From positions 1 through 64,000 of the forward strand of contig CAZGKT010000004.1 in NCBI GenBank assembly GCA_964525605.1: DNA of 64,000 nt, in the 5' to 3' direction. The notes beneath the pieces are model-generated. The model had not been told where the DNA came from. It searched no databases and worked only from the letters and a program-made list of their open reading frames with translations. Within the stretch, counting starts at the first letter, position 1. Each line of letters opens with the position of its first letter. Below, one piece after another: positions 48,873 to 56,967 of this stretch. The translations under genes and the position numbers were made by a program. Source of the stretch: CAVTWJ01 sp964525605. Lineage in GTDB: Bacteria; Oederibacteriota; Muellerivitia; Muellerivitales; Muellerivitaceae.

Positions 48873-50381
48873 TTAAGCCACGAACGACTTGGCGAATTCC
48901 TCGATGGCTGAGGTCAACTTCGCCTTGGTGTCGTCCGTCAGGTCGTTCTTCTCGCGGATATCCTTGAGGATCTCCGGGCGCTTTTCCTTCAGAAAATTCA
49001 GAAGGCCCGCCTCGTAGGGTTTCACCTTCTCGATGGGCAGGTTGTCCATATAGCCGCTGATCCCGGCGAAGATGGAAGCCACCTGTTCCTCCATGATCAT
49101 GGGGGAATACTGGGGCTGCTTCATCAGCTCCACCATGTGGGACCCGCGGTTGAGCTGGGCCATGGAGGTCTTGTCCAGTTCAGCGCCGAACTGGGCGAAA
49201 GCCGCCAGTTCGTTGTACTGGGCCATGTCCAGTTTGAGCTTTCCCGCCACCTTCTTGGTGGCCTTGGTCTGGGCGTTACCGCCCACGCGGGAAACCGAGA
49301 TTCCCACGTTGATGGCGGGCCGAATACCGGAGTTGAAAAGGTTTGATTCCAAAAAGATCTGGCCGTCGGTGATGGAAATGACGTTGGTGGGGATGTAAGC
49401 CGTCACGTCCCCCGCCTGGGTTTCGATGATCGGAAGAGCCGTGAGGGACCCACCGCCCAGCTTGTCGTTGAGTTTGCAGGCGCGCTCCAGCAGGCGCGAG
49501 TGAAGGTAAAACACGTCGCCCGGGTAAGCTTCCCGTCCCGGCGGGCGGCGCAGGAGGAGGGACAACTCGCGATAGGACACGGCTTGTTTGGAAAGATCGT
49601 CATAGATGATCAAAGCGTGTCCACCGTTGTAGGTGAACTCCTCGGCCATGGCGCAACCGGCATAGGGCGCGATGTACTGCAAAGGCGCCGGGTCGGAAGC
49701 GGTGGAGGAAACGATGATGCAATAGCTCAACGCGTCGCGTTCTTCAAGCGTGCGCACCACTTGGGCCACGGTAGATTGTTTCTGGCCGATGGCCACGTAC
49801 ACGCAGATAACGCCCTTGCCCTTCTGGTTCAAAATGGCGTCCAGGGCGATGGCGGTTTTACCCGTCTGGCGGTCGCCGATGATCAATTCGCGCTGGCCCC
49901 GGCCGATGGGAATCATGCAATCGATGGCCTTGATGCCGGTATGAAGGGGTTCTTTGACGGGCTGGCGCTGGACCACGCCCGGTGCCCGGATCTCGAGACG
50001 GCGGCTTTTGGAGGCGTTCAAGGGGCCTTTGCCGTCCAGGGGAATGCCCAGCGGATTCACCACGCGCCCCAGCAATTCCTTGCCCGTGGGCACCTCGGCG
50101 ATACGACCCGTCAATTCAACCGGGTCGCCCTCGTGCACCAGGCGGGTTTCTCCCATCAGCACCGCACCCACCGAGTCGGTTTCCAGGTTGAAGGTAATGC
50201 CGTAGACGTCATTGGGAAATTTGAGCAGTTCCCCGGCCATGGCGTTTTTCAGCCCGTAAATCACGGCCACGCCATCCCCGACTTTCAGGACTTCCCCCAC
50301 CTGGGAAAGTTCCGTCTCGGGTTTGAAATCCTTGATCTTGGATTTCAGGATTTTCGTTACTTCGTCCGCTTGGAGAGCCAC
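48873..50381 (-). CDS. atpA: F-type ATP synthase alpha subunit
   Basis: This 502-residue protein has the regulatory P-loop IIGDRQTGKTAIALDAIL at about residue 167, VCVYVAIGQKQSTVAQVVRT, and the alpha-type loop LLLRRPPGREAYPGDVFYLH. Length and all blocks are normal. It forms the non-catalytic nucleotide sites of F1. Confidence 0.99.
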   Translation of the reverse strand: MALQADEVTKILKSKIKDFKPETELSQVGEVLKVGDGVAVIYGLKNAMAGELLKFPNDVYGITFNLETDSVGAVLMGETRLVHEGDPVELTGRIAEVPTGKELLGRVVNPLGIPLDGKGPLNASKSRRLEIRAPGVVQRQPVKEPLHTGIKAIDCMIPIGRGQRELIIGDRQTGKTAIALDAILNQKGKGVICVYVAIGQKQSTVAQVVRTLEERDALSYCIIVSSTASDPAPLQYIAPYAGCAMAEEFTYNGGHALIIYDDLSKQAVSYRELSLLLRRPPGREAYPGDVFYLHSRLLERACKLNDKLGGGSLTALPIIETQAGDVTAYIPTNVISITDGQIFLESNLFNSGIRPAINVGISVSRVGGNAQTKATKKVAGKLKLDMAQYNELAAFAQFGAELDKTSMAQLNRGSHMVELMKQPQYSPMIMEEQVASIFAGISGYMDNLPIEKVKPYEAGLLNFLKEKRPEILKDIREKNDLTDDTKAKLTSAIEEFAKSFVA

Positions 50382-50412
50382 GGTATTACCTCCGCTTTTC
50401 TTCTAAAAAGGT

Positions 50413-50958
50413 TTAGTCGATTTCAACCCGCAAAAGCCTTTGCTTCATTTTTTCCAGCTGACCGAGGACGCTCCCATCCATGCGCTGGTCGCCCAGATAA
50501 ATCATCATCCCGCCGATCAATCCGGGCTTTACTTCTTCCTTCAGGTCCACGGTCAGGCCGAGCATCTGGGAAAGTTTCTGGGTCAGGGCCGCCTTTTGGG
50601 CGGAAGACAGGGGCATGGCGGTCAAAACCCGGGCCACAGCCTTGCCGCGCATCTCGTAGCAAAGCCTCTCGAAATGGTCGGTCACGGCCTTCAGGTGCTT
50701 GATACGCTTTTTCGTCAAGAGCAGTCGCAGAAAATTTTCGAGCGTGGGGGAAAGGGCGCTCCCCAGGAGGGACTTCAGGGCGTCTAGTTTTTCCTGGGCC
50801 TTGACCCGAGGATGTTCCAGGGTGTTTTTCAACTCGGGAGAACCTTCCAGCAGCCTTTGAACCGCCTGCATCTCGGAAGAGAGCATATCCACGGTTTTTT
50901 GTTCCTTCGCCACCTGCAACAGCGCCACGGCATATTTTTCGGCGATAACCGACTCCAT
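50413..50958 (-). CDS. atpH: F-type ATP synthase delta subunit
   Basis: This 181-residue protein has the six-helix N-terminal domain (ESVIAEKYAVALLQVAKEQK) and the C-terminal block LKEEVKPGLIGGMMIYLGDQ then RMDGSVLGQLEKMKQRL, the conserved 'G-G-x-x-I-x-x-G-D-x-x-x-D-x-S' signature. It joins the peripheral stalk to alpha3beta3. Confidence 0.96.
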   Translation of the reverse strand: MESVIAEKYAVALLQVAKEQKTVDMLSSEMQAVQRLLEGSPELKNTLEHPRVKAQEKLDALKSLLGSALSPTLENFLRLLLTKKRIKHLKAVTDHFERLCYEMRGKAVARVLTAMPLSSAQKAALTQKLSQMLGLTVDLKEEVKPGLIGGMMIYLGDQRMDGSVLGQLEKMKQRLLRVEID

Positions 50959-50981
50959 GGGCCTTCTCCTGGTTTCTAAAA

Positions 50982-51470
50982 TTAATTCTTGCGGGCGTTC
51001 AGCCCTTGGAGACTTTCCTGCACGATCTTGTCCTGCACCTTGCCGTCCACACTGGCGCGGATGATTTTCTCGGCGATATCGACCGCCAGGGCCCCGATTT
51101 CTTTCTGCAGAGTCGCGGAAGCGGCCTTGCGCTCGCTCTCAAGTACCTTCCGGGCGTCGGCCAGGGTCAATTCGGATTCTTTGCGGGCGGCCTGAACGAT
51201 TTCATTTTTCATGCGGTCCGCTTCCCGCCGGGCGGTCTGCAGGGTCTCGGTCGTTTTTTGTTCCAAATCTTTCATCTTTTTTTCGAGTTCCGCCTGGAGC
51301 TTTTCGGCATCCTTTTGGCGCTGCTCGGCGGTGGCCAGTTGGCCCTCGATTCGTTTTTGCCGGTCCGACATCCAACCCCTCAAATAGGGCAAGAAAACCA
51401 GGGCGGATAAAAACATACCAACCACAAAAGTCGCAAGCTGAAGTAAAAACACACTCAGGTTAAATTCCAT
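50982..51470 (-). CDS. atpF: F-type ATP synthase b subunit
   Basis: This protein of about 162 residues starts at MEFNLSVFLLQLATFVVGMF, with AAGG upstream. There is one N-terminal membrane helix, then LVFLPYLRGWMSDRQKRIEG and a long charged coiled coil to the C-terminus (QKDAEKLQAELEKKMKDLEQ). It is the only b-type gene of the operon, so the stalk is presumably a homodimer. Confidence 0.96.
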   Translation of the reverse strand: MEFNLSVFLLQLATFVVGMFLSALVFLPYLRGWMSDRQKRIEGQLATAEQRQKDAEKLQAELEKKMKDLEQKTTETLQTARREADRMKNEIVQAARKESELTLADARKVLESERKAASATLQKEIGALAVDIAEKIIRASVDGKVQDKIVQESLQGLNARKN

Positions 51471-51526
51471 GGCGCACCTTCCCAAAAGGGCCGGGGTTTG
51501 AAGCCCCGGCCAGGGTTAAATCCTTC

Positions 51527-51889
51527 TTAGCCGATGAACAAACCTTTGAACGGGTTGGCGAACAACAGGATCATCGCCACGACCAGGGCGTAAATACAAA
51601 GGGATTCGATGAAGGCCAAACCGATGATCATGTTGACCTGCAGGGTTCCCACCATCTCAGGCTGACGGGCCATGGCTTCCACCGCCTTGCCGGAGGTGAT
51701 TCCCTGCCCGATGCCCGTACCCAAGGCTCCCAATCCGATGGCCAATCCGGCGCCCAGAACGGTGAAAGCGTAAAACCAGACCCCTTCCGCAACTTTCGCG
51801 GTTCCGGGGGCGGTCCCCTCCGCGCACGCCACTGCGGCGAGCGAGAACATCACGAACGACCAGCTCAGCATTAAAGTAATCCTTTTCAT
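51527..51889 (-). CDS. atpE: F-type ATP synthase c subunit with sodium-type signature
   Basis: This 120-residue protein starts at MKRITLMLSWSFVMFSL (GGAGACGAAGG upstream). The first 23 residues look like a cleavable signal peptide ending VACAEG, so the mature chain is longer than the usual 80 residues by a short extension. The hairpin has GTGIGQGITSGKAVEAMARQ with Gln62, and LAFIESLCIYALVVAMILLF with the ion-binding Glu95, Ser96 and Tyr100. Gln, Glu-Ser and Tyr at these positions are those used for sodium binding in Ilyobacter tartaricus; the Thr of that site is Leu here. Sodium coupling is therefore suggested but not proven. Confidence 0.96.
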   Translation of the reverse strand: MKRITLMLSWSFVMFSLAAVACAEGTAPGTAKVAEGVWFYAFTVLGAGLAIGLGALGTGIGQGITSGKAVEAMARQPEMVGTLQVNMIIGLAFIESLCIYALVVAMILLFANPFKGLFIG

Positions 51890-51988
51890 CCTTCGTCTCC
51901 TTTCGAATGAACCACGAATCTCCGGATTCAAGCGGGGGCAAGACCCGGGGAATCCCGCCTGCGCGGGAACGTCGATTTCTCAAGAGCC

Positions 51989-52837
51989 TCAGCCGTGCTG
52001 GGGCTCGCCTGCCTCCTCATGTTCGTCATGCCCCTGAACCGCTCCGCCGATATAAACCATGGCCAGAAGCATGAACACGAAGGCTTGAATGAAGGAAATA
52101 AACACGCCCAGGACCACAATGGCAATGCGCAAGATAAAGGGGAAGGAAGACATGATCTTAAATAAGGGAGCCCCATGCCAGAAAAACAAAACCAGGATGA
52201 TGCAAACCCCCAAAACCTTTTCTTTGCCCATCATGTTTCCGAATAACCGCATCGTGAGGGAGACGGGCTTGATCAACTCACCCGCGATGTGGATCAGGGG
52301 CATCATGAGACACAGAGCGAAATAGATGACGTTCATCATCAGTTTCAGCGCAAAGGGCGACTTGGGATCCGCCGAAACCTTGGGGGGTAGAAAGTGGGCC
52401 GCGTATTTAACCAGGCCCTTTTCCTTGATGCCCCATACGTGGGTGGAACAAAAGACGATCAAGGCCATGCCGACGTTCATATCCACCCGGCTCGTGGGGG
52501 ATACCAACCCCGGGATCAGACCCATTAAATTCGAGAAAAAGATGAAAAAGAACAAATAGAAGAAGAGAGGAAAGAAAAATTCCGCGTGTTTTCCCACAAT
52601 GGGATCGGCTAGGTCTTTCACGAAGTCGATGGATAGTTCGAAAAAGTTTTGGAGGCCGGTTGGCACAAGTTTCAGATTTCGGCGGGCCAGGAGAAATAGA
52701 ACCAGCAGGAGGAAAAATACAAAAAGAGCGACTGTGGAAACATTGATGAGATTATCAAAACCTAAAAAATGCCCATGAACCGAGAGCGGGCTTTCGGCGG
52801 TTTCGATGCTTGGGATGGGGCTCTCAGCGGCTACCAT
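51989..52837 (-). CDS. atpB: F-type ATP synthase a subunit
   Basis: This protein of about 282 residues starts at MVAAESPIPSIETAE (AAAGG seven bases upstream; an in-frame TTG lies 15 bases earlier). There are five to six helices. The essential Arg is in PVSLTMRLFGNMMGKE, and FSNLMGLIPGLVSPTSRVDM is the conserved first-helix block. It carries ions between membrane faces and the c-ring. A His/Glu-rich C-terminal tail (GHDEHEEAGEPQHG) is unusual and might bind metal. Confidence 0.97.
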   Translation of the reverse strand: MVAAESPIPSIETAESPLSVHGHFLGFDNLINVSTVALFVFFLLLVLFLLARRNLKLVPTGLQNFFELSIDFVKDLADPIVGKHAEFFFPLFFYLFFFIFFSNLMGLIPGLVSPTSRVDMNVGMALIVFCSTHVWGIKEKGLVKYAAHFLPPKVSADPKSPFALKLMMNVIYFALCLMMPLIHIAGELIKPVSLTMRLFGNMMGKEKVLGVCIILVLFFWHGAPLFKIMSSFPFILRIAIVVLGVFISFIQAFVFMLLAMVYIGGAVQGHDEHEEAGEPQHG

Positions 52838-52991
52838 TCGCGGGCCTTTCAAATTTCAATTGAGCGAAAGGAAGAAAGCAGAGGCGTTGAAGAAAAACGT
52901 TCAGAAGGTTTTTCAAAAGCGTCGTGACTGGAATTCGCGCTTAATGGTCAACTTTTCCCCAAGCAAAATCAAGTGAAAAACTTGACCCACT

Positions 52992-53417
52992 TCACGGCTT
53001 ACCGGAAGCCAGACGATGTCCTGATTTTTTTCCCACCCGGCTTAAAACAAAAAGAAACCAAAAATACCCGGCAAGAGCCCCCAACAAACAAATGGCCGAT
53101 ATTTGAACGAGGCACCAACAAGTGAAAGCCCAAAAAAACCACCGAACAAGGTTCCAGATCCAAACGGCCCCCCCACCCCTTCCCGTCCCGCTTTGAAGAA
53201 TCTGATCGGCGATCCACCGCAAGGAAAAAAGGTTGAGGCAGGATAAGACCCCGCCCAAAAAAAGCCCAAGGCTCAAATCGGTTTTCTTGAATAAAAAATA
53301 GACCAGCACGGCCAACAGGGAGCAACCTAGAACGGTTCGTGAGGATACCGAACGAACCAGCTGAAATGGAAGGTCAGGGGATAATTTTTCTTTGGGGTCG
53401 GAAACGGAAAGGCTCAT
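52992..53417 (-). CDS. atpI: ATP synthase subunit I-like membrane protein
   Basis: This 141-residue protein has four membrane helices (for example LLAVLVYFLFKKTDLSLGLF, where GLFLGGVLSCLNLFSLRWI follows) and a basic C-terminus. The pattern matches the ATP synthase I family encoded at the front of atp operons; it helps c-ring assembly or transports magnesium. It overlaps the atpZ stop region by four bases (53414-53417). Sequence conservation in this family is weak, so the assignment rests largely on position. Confidence 0.8.
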   Translation of the reverse strand: MSLSVSDPKEKLSPDLPFQLVRSVSSRTVLGCSLLAVLVYFLFKKTDLSLGLFLGGVLSCLNLFSLRWIADQILQSGTGRGGGAVWIWNLVRWFFWAFTCWCLVQISAICLLGALAGYFWFLFVLSRVGKKSGHRLASGKP

Positions 53418-53653
53418 GGCTTAGGCGGTGTTTTGGGGGGGAGGGTGATGGCCCGGATATCCCCGATCATCAAGTAGTAGCCTGCGAAAATTCCCACCAA
53501 CAATCCCGCGATAATGACCCAGGGCCCCCAGTGGAGGTAACGATTCAAAAGCCAGCCCGCTCCCGCCCCTAGGAATGTGGTCAGGACGAAGTTGATTCCG
53601 AGGGTGGAGAGTCGTAAGAGATTGGCGCTGGTGGATAATTTTCCCTTGTCCAT
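53414..53653 (-). CDS. atpZ: AtpZ-like F1Fo assembly protein
   Basis: This 79-residue protein has two membrane helices (LGINFVLTTFLGAGAGWLL and WVIIAGLLVGIFAGYYLMIG) with the Gly-rich pattern of AtpZ. AtpZ and AtpI form a small channel-like complex associated with ATP synthase assembly. The gene is the first of the operon proper, and its first 73 bases overlap the 3' end of the DUF3343 gene in another frame. Confidence 0.85.
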   Translation of the reverse strand: MDKGKLSTSANLLRLSTLGINFVLTTFLGAGAGWLLNRYLHWGPWVIIAGLLVGIFAGYYLMIGDIRAITLPPKTPPKP

Positions 53654-53895
53654 TGACCTTCCTTGTCGATGTGAAAAGCCGCCTTGATATAAATGCCTTG
53701 GGGAGGCAAAAGCGCCTCCACTTTTACCCTTTCCTCTTTGACGATGACCAATCCGAGGCCGCAGTCGTCCTGAATGTCCCGGGGCCGGGGGATCAGCTTG
53801 AACCTCATCCGCCGATCTTTCATGAGGGATTCGGCGTGCATGGTTTCATGGGTGGTGTGGAACAGGAGAATGAAATGCGCTTCGGTCAGGGCCAT
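53581..53895 (-). CDS. DUF3343 family protein
   Basis: This protein of about 104 residues starts at MALTEAHFILLFHTTHETMH, with AAGGG upstream. It continues AESLMKDRRMRFKLIPRPRD and DIQDDCGLGLVIVKEERVKV. The pattern 'F-x-S/T-T-x-x-A-x-x-A-E-x-x-L...I-P-x-P-R...C-G-L' is that of DUF3343, a small fold with a conserved Cys that has been proposed to carry sulfur or selenium. The Cys is present. The C-terminal tail (PISYDSPPSESTSS) overlaps atpZ by 73 bases. Why it should precede an ATP synthase operon is unclear. Confidence 0.8.
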   Translation of the reverse strand: MALTEAHFILLFHTTHETMHAESLMKDRRMRFKLIPRPRDIQDDCGLGLVIVKEERVKVEALLPPQGIYIKAAFHIDKEGQWTRENYPPAPISYDSPPSESTSS

Positions 53896-53986
53896 TCGGC
53901 CCTTGGGGGATGGAGGGGAGGACACCCTGCCTCCTTTATTTAACGGTCAACCACAGGTTGCATGAACCCAGGCGAAAAAAGGGGAA

Positions 53987-54487
53987 TCAGCCTTCGCTTC
54001 CCCCGTGCAAATCCCTGAAATCCTTGGGACTCAAATGCTCCAGGAACTTTTTAAAGTCGCTCATCTCTTCTTTATATTTTTCCTTATCGGGGATGGTGGC
54101 GTTCACGACCACCTTCTCCGCCACGAAAATGGGGGAGCCGGTTCTTAAGGCAAGGGCGATGGCGTCCGAAGGCCGGGAGTCAAGGTCCAGCTTCTCGCCG
54201 GATTCCACTATTTCAAGAAAGATGCGCGCGAAGAAGGTGTTCTGGTTGATGTCGTTTACCAGCACCTTGATCACCTTGGCCCCCAGGGAGTCGATAACGT
54301 TCTTCAAAAGGTCATGAGTCATGGGTCGGGGCAGGGTCTGTTCGTTCAATTGGATGAAAATGGCCGTGGCCTCGGGCACACCGATCCAAATGGGCAGATA
54401 ACGTTTCTCATCGTCGTCGGTCAAGATGACCGCCGGCGTTTTGAGGTTGGGATCCACCGCGATACCGCGGACTTTCATTTCAATCAT
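53987..54487 (-). CDS. bifunctional nuclease family protein (DUF151)
   Basis: This protein of about 166 residues starts at MIEMKVRGIAVDPNLKTPAV (GGAG eight bases upstream). The family blocks are LTDDDEKRYLPIWIGVPEAT, RPMTHDLLKNVIDSLGAKV and LDLDSRPSDAIALALRTGSP. Proteins of this family have nuclease activity on DNA and RNA in plants and Thermotoga; the biological role in bacteria is unclear. A short UVR-like or acidic tail follows. It stands alone between atp genes and amrA. Confidence 0.93.
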   Translation of the reverse strand: MIEMKVRGIAVDPNLKTPAVILTDDDEKRYLPIWIGVPEATAIFIQLNEQTLPRPMTHDLLKNVIDSLGAKVIKVLVNDINQNTFFARIFLEIVESGEKLDLDSRPSDAIALALRTGSPIFVAEKVVVNATIPDKEKYKEEMSDFKKFLEHLSPKDFRDLHGGSEG

Positions 54488-54662
54488 GAACTCAACTCCA
54501 TTTAATACAGACAGGTTAATCTGCAATCATCATCAGACTCGCCGACAAATGTTTCAAGGGAAGAACCGCGAGCGATTCTTGAAGGAACGGCGGGGAACAC
54601 ATCGGACGGGCGGATTATAGCCTCCCCACCCCACCCATGCAACGCCAGCAAAAGAATCCGAA

Positions 54663-55241
54663 TTATTTCTTCAGGAGGTCCACCTCGGCGAAAACTTGGG
54701 CTTCAAACGCCGATAATTCGACCTTCTCGTGCCAGGCATCGGCAGGCAGTCCCGCCTTCACGCAAGTCTGGGAAATAAAAGTTTCCCGATCCATGCGGTA
54801 CTCAGTGGCCACCTGCGGCAACAGTAGGCCCGATCGGTGGCCCTTGCTCACAATCAGGCCATGCACGCCCACCTTCACTTTGGACGGGTCTATTTTTTTC
54901 GGTACCGTCAGCACCGATATTTCAATTTCAATGGAGGAGAATTCTTCCTGCATCAGAGGTGGAAATCGGGGATCTTGAAAGGCCGCGCTGTTGGCCGCTT
55001 CCTGCACCGCTTCCACCAGGGGTTTAATGGGATAGGGCAGGCCGATGCACCCCCGCAATCCATCCGCCGACCAGAGGGTGACGAACACTCCCCGTTTCTC
55101 TCGCAAAATAGGAGAAAGGGATTCCACCGGCGGCAGGCGCCTTCCTTTTTGGAGAGTGGTGCGAATAGCGTTTCGAGCCAGTTGAAGGAGAAATTGTTGG
55201 TCTTCTTCGCTTAGCATTTCGTTGGGATTCAACCGCCGCAC
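54663..55241 (-). CDS. amrA: AMMECR1 domain protein (AmrA)
   Basis: This 192-residue protein has the AMMECR1 fold: RGVFVTLWSADGLRGCIGLP with the LRGCIG hallmark at about 65, EAVQEAANSAAFQDPRFPPL, and LPQVATEYRMDRETFISQTC then VKAGLPADAWHE. Function is unknown, but members are fused or clustered with Memo-like and radical SAM proteins (AmmeMemoRadiSam system). The start is uncertain: GTG at 55241, TTG at 55232 and ATG at 55217 are all possible; GGAAGG best fits the TTG. The Memo-like gene lies 18 bases upstream. Confidence 0.93.
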   Translation of the reverse strand: MRRLNPNEMLSEEDQQFLLQLARNAIRTTLQKGRRLPPVESLSPILREKRGVFVTLWSADGLRGCIGLPYPIKPLVEAVQEAANSAAFQDPRFPPLMQEEFSSIEIEISVLTVPKKIDPSKVKVGVHGLIVSKGHRSGLLLPQVATEYRMDRETFISQTCVKAGLPADAWHEKVELSAFEAQVFAEVDLLKK

Positions 55242-55258
55242 CTTCCTTTATTAAGTTG

Positions 55259-56095
55259 TCACCTACAAAACGCCACGGCCCCGTAACCCACCACCCGGTC
55301 CATATCGCCCGTCACATCCCCCGAGTTGCGGTAGCAAAGCAATTCCGCTTTCGCGCCCTGGTCGGCGGCCCATTTCACCAGGGTCAAAACCGGTTCCTTC
55401 CCGCAATGGGTGCAATGATAATCCACATGGCCTCGACCCATAATTTCCTTGTCGGTCTTCTCGATTTTTTTCTCATCGCCGGTCAAGAGGGCCTCCAGAA
55501 ACACCCGGTCAGCTTTCTGGGCCGTCGAATAGTCCGGGTAATGGGAAAGGTCGGAAGAAGCCACGAGGATAAAGGCTTTTTCCTTGGATAGTTTCTTGAG
55601 CCCCTTCAAGAGCGGGGCCACACTCTCGGTTTTTCCCTGCCCCATGATCACCGGAACCACCTTCGCACCGGGCAAAAAGGTTTGAATAAAAGGAAAATGA
55701 ACCTCGACGGAGTGTTCCCTCGCATAGGCGGGTTGGAAGTCGCCCAGGTTTTCATCCGCTTCTTCCAAAATTCGGCAGGCTTCCTGGTCCACCGGTAATT
55801 CCCCGAGGGGGGTCCGAACGGCTTCCCCCGAAAAAAGGGCGCAACCCTTGAAGGACAAATAATGGCTGGGCCCCGCAACGACAATCGTGGTTGGATGATA
55901 GGGTGCCAGGGCCTTGTAACCCAACGCCGCAACGGCTCCCGAATAGATGTAACCCGCGTGGGGCAATAGAAAACCAACCGGCTCCCCGGAAAGCTCGGAA
56001 GCTTTCTCCTCTTGGAGAAAATGATCCAGCATCCTTTGAAGGGTGGGGGGTTTTGCGGGATAAAAAGAACCAGCCACGACCGGTTCAAGTTTCAT
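55259..56095 (-). CDS. amrB: Memo-like protein (AmrB)
   Basis: This 278-residue protein has the Memo/class III extradiol dioxygenase-like fold: VAGSFYPAKPPTLQRMLDHF, LLPHAGYIYSGAVAALGYKA (His), VVAGPSHYLSFKGCALFSGE, YAREHSVEVHFPFIQTFLPG and LVASSDLSHYPDY. The histidines that could hold a metal are present. It pairs with the AMMECR1 gene downstream. The third member of the usual system, a radical SAM protein, is not visible on this side; sequence on the other side is cut by the assembly gap 13 bases upstream of this start. Confidence 0.93.
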   Translation of the reverse strand: MKLEPVVAGSFYPAKPPTLQRMLDHFLQEEKASELSGEPVGFLLPHAGYIYSGAVAALGYKALAPYHPTTIVVAGPSHYLSFKGCALFSGEAVRTPLGELPVDQEACRILEEADENLGDFQPAYAREHSVEVHFPFIQTFLPGAKVVPVIMGQGKTESVAPLLKGLKKLSKEKAFILVASSDLSHYPDYSTAQKADRVFLEALLTGDEKKIEKTDKEIMGRGHVDYHCTHCGKEPVLTLVKWAADQGAKAELLCYRNSGDVTGDMDRVVGYGAVAFCR

Positions 56096-56108
56096 GGGGC
56101 TATTTTAG

Positions 56109-56208
56109 NNNNNNNNNNNNNNNNNNNNNNNNNNNNNNNNNNNNNNNNNNNNNNNNNNNNNNNNNNNNNNNNNNNNNNNNNNNNNNNNNNNNNNNNNNNN
56201 NNNNNNNN
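56109..56208. other. assembly gap of 100 N
   Basis: Exactly 100 N separate the Memo-like gene from a DUF1802 gene whose 3' end is missing. The length is a convention for a gap of unknown size, so the true distance and any genes in it cannot be seen. Confidence 0.99.
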
Positions 56209-56756
56209 CGGTCCCGGGTCGAGGGCCAAATGCTATCGGGAATAACGGACAGGGAACCGGCGGTAAACATGGAAGTTTCCAGCGGCACCCAGGTCTTCTG
56301 GGAAGCGTAGCTGGGTTTTTTGGGCAAGTCCATGGGAACGGGCAGCATATAAGCCCGAACCAGGAAAAGATAAAACCCCTGCCAATCACCCTCGTGGAAT
56401 CTTTTCTCGACCGCATCGTCGCTCATGACCGTGAAGGGCGCCAAGCCCTTGCCAATTTCCCAGTCGGTGATCTTTTCGACTTTTTCCCCAATGCCTAATA
56501 GGCGAAAATGAATGCGCTTGGGGTCTTTGTTTTCTTTTTCAATGGCGCCAATGCGCGGACGCCAATCAGATTTGATGTTCTTGGGCGTTTCGTGCTCAAA
56601 GGTCGGATACAGGAAGAATTCGGGGTGTTCGGGCTTGAACCCATCCCCCTCTTCCACCATGCCGTCCTTCATTAAAAGAAGGGTTTGTTTCCCTTCTTCC
56701 AGGGCCTTCAAAACGACAGCCCACTCTTTGAGCGCAACATTATTTTGGAGTTTCAT
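56209..56756 (-). CDS. DUF1802 family protein, 3' end lost in the gap
   Basis: The visible 182 residues start at MKLQNNVALKEWAVVLKALE. Family blocks are KQTLLLMKDGMVEEGDGFKP, HPEFFLYPTFEHE and PFTVMSDDAVEKRFHEGDWQ. DUF1802 proteins are small soluble proteins of unknown function, often of about 190-200 residues, so only a short tail should be missing. The frame is open into the gap. Confidence 0.85.
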
Positions 56757-56846
56757 AGGAATTTGATTATGTGGATTTCAACTGGAAGTTTCAAGGAGAA
56801 AGGCTTTCTAGCTCGGCTGAACGAAATAAACCAAAACCAAGTCTTA

Positions 56847-56940
56847 GCCACAGATTCATCGGATGCACACAGATAAATCACCGAAAAAGACTTTAAATGT
56901 TTGTGCTTTTAAAATCCCATGAATCCCATGTATCTGTGGC
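56847..56940. repeat. dispersed inverted repeat (CACAGAT/ATCTGTG)
   Basis: GCCACAGATTCATCGGATGC and CACACAGATAAATC on the left are mirrored by CCCATGAATCCCATGTATCT then GTGGC on the right, about 50 bases apart. The right arm recurs at 14703-14742. It lies between the DUF1802 gene and the transporter gene and has no coding capacity. Confidence 0.8.
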
Positions 56941-56967
56941 TCGATGGTTGGTTTTCGTTTTTGCTTG

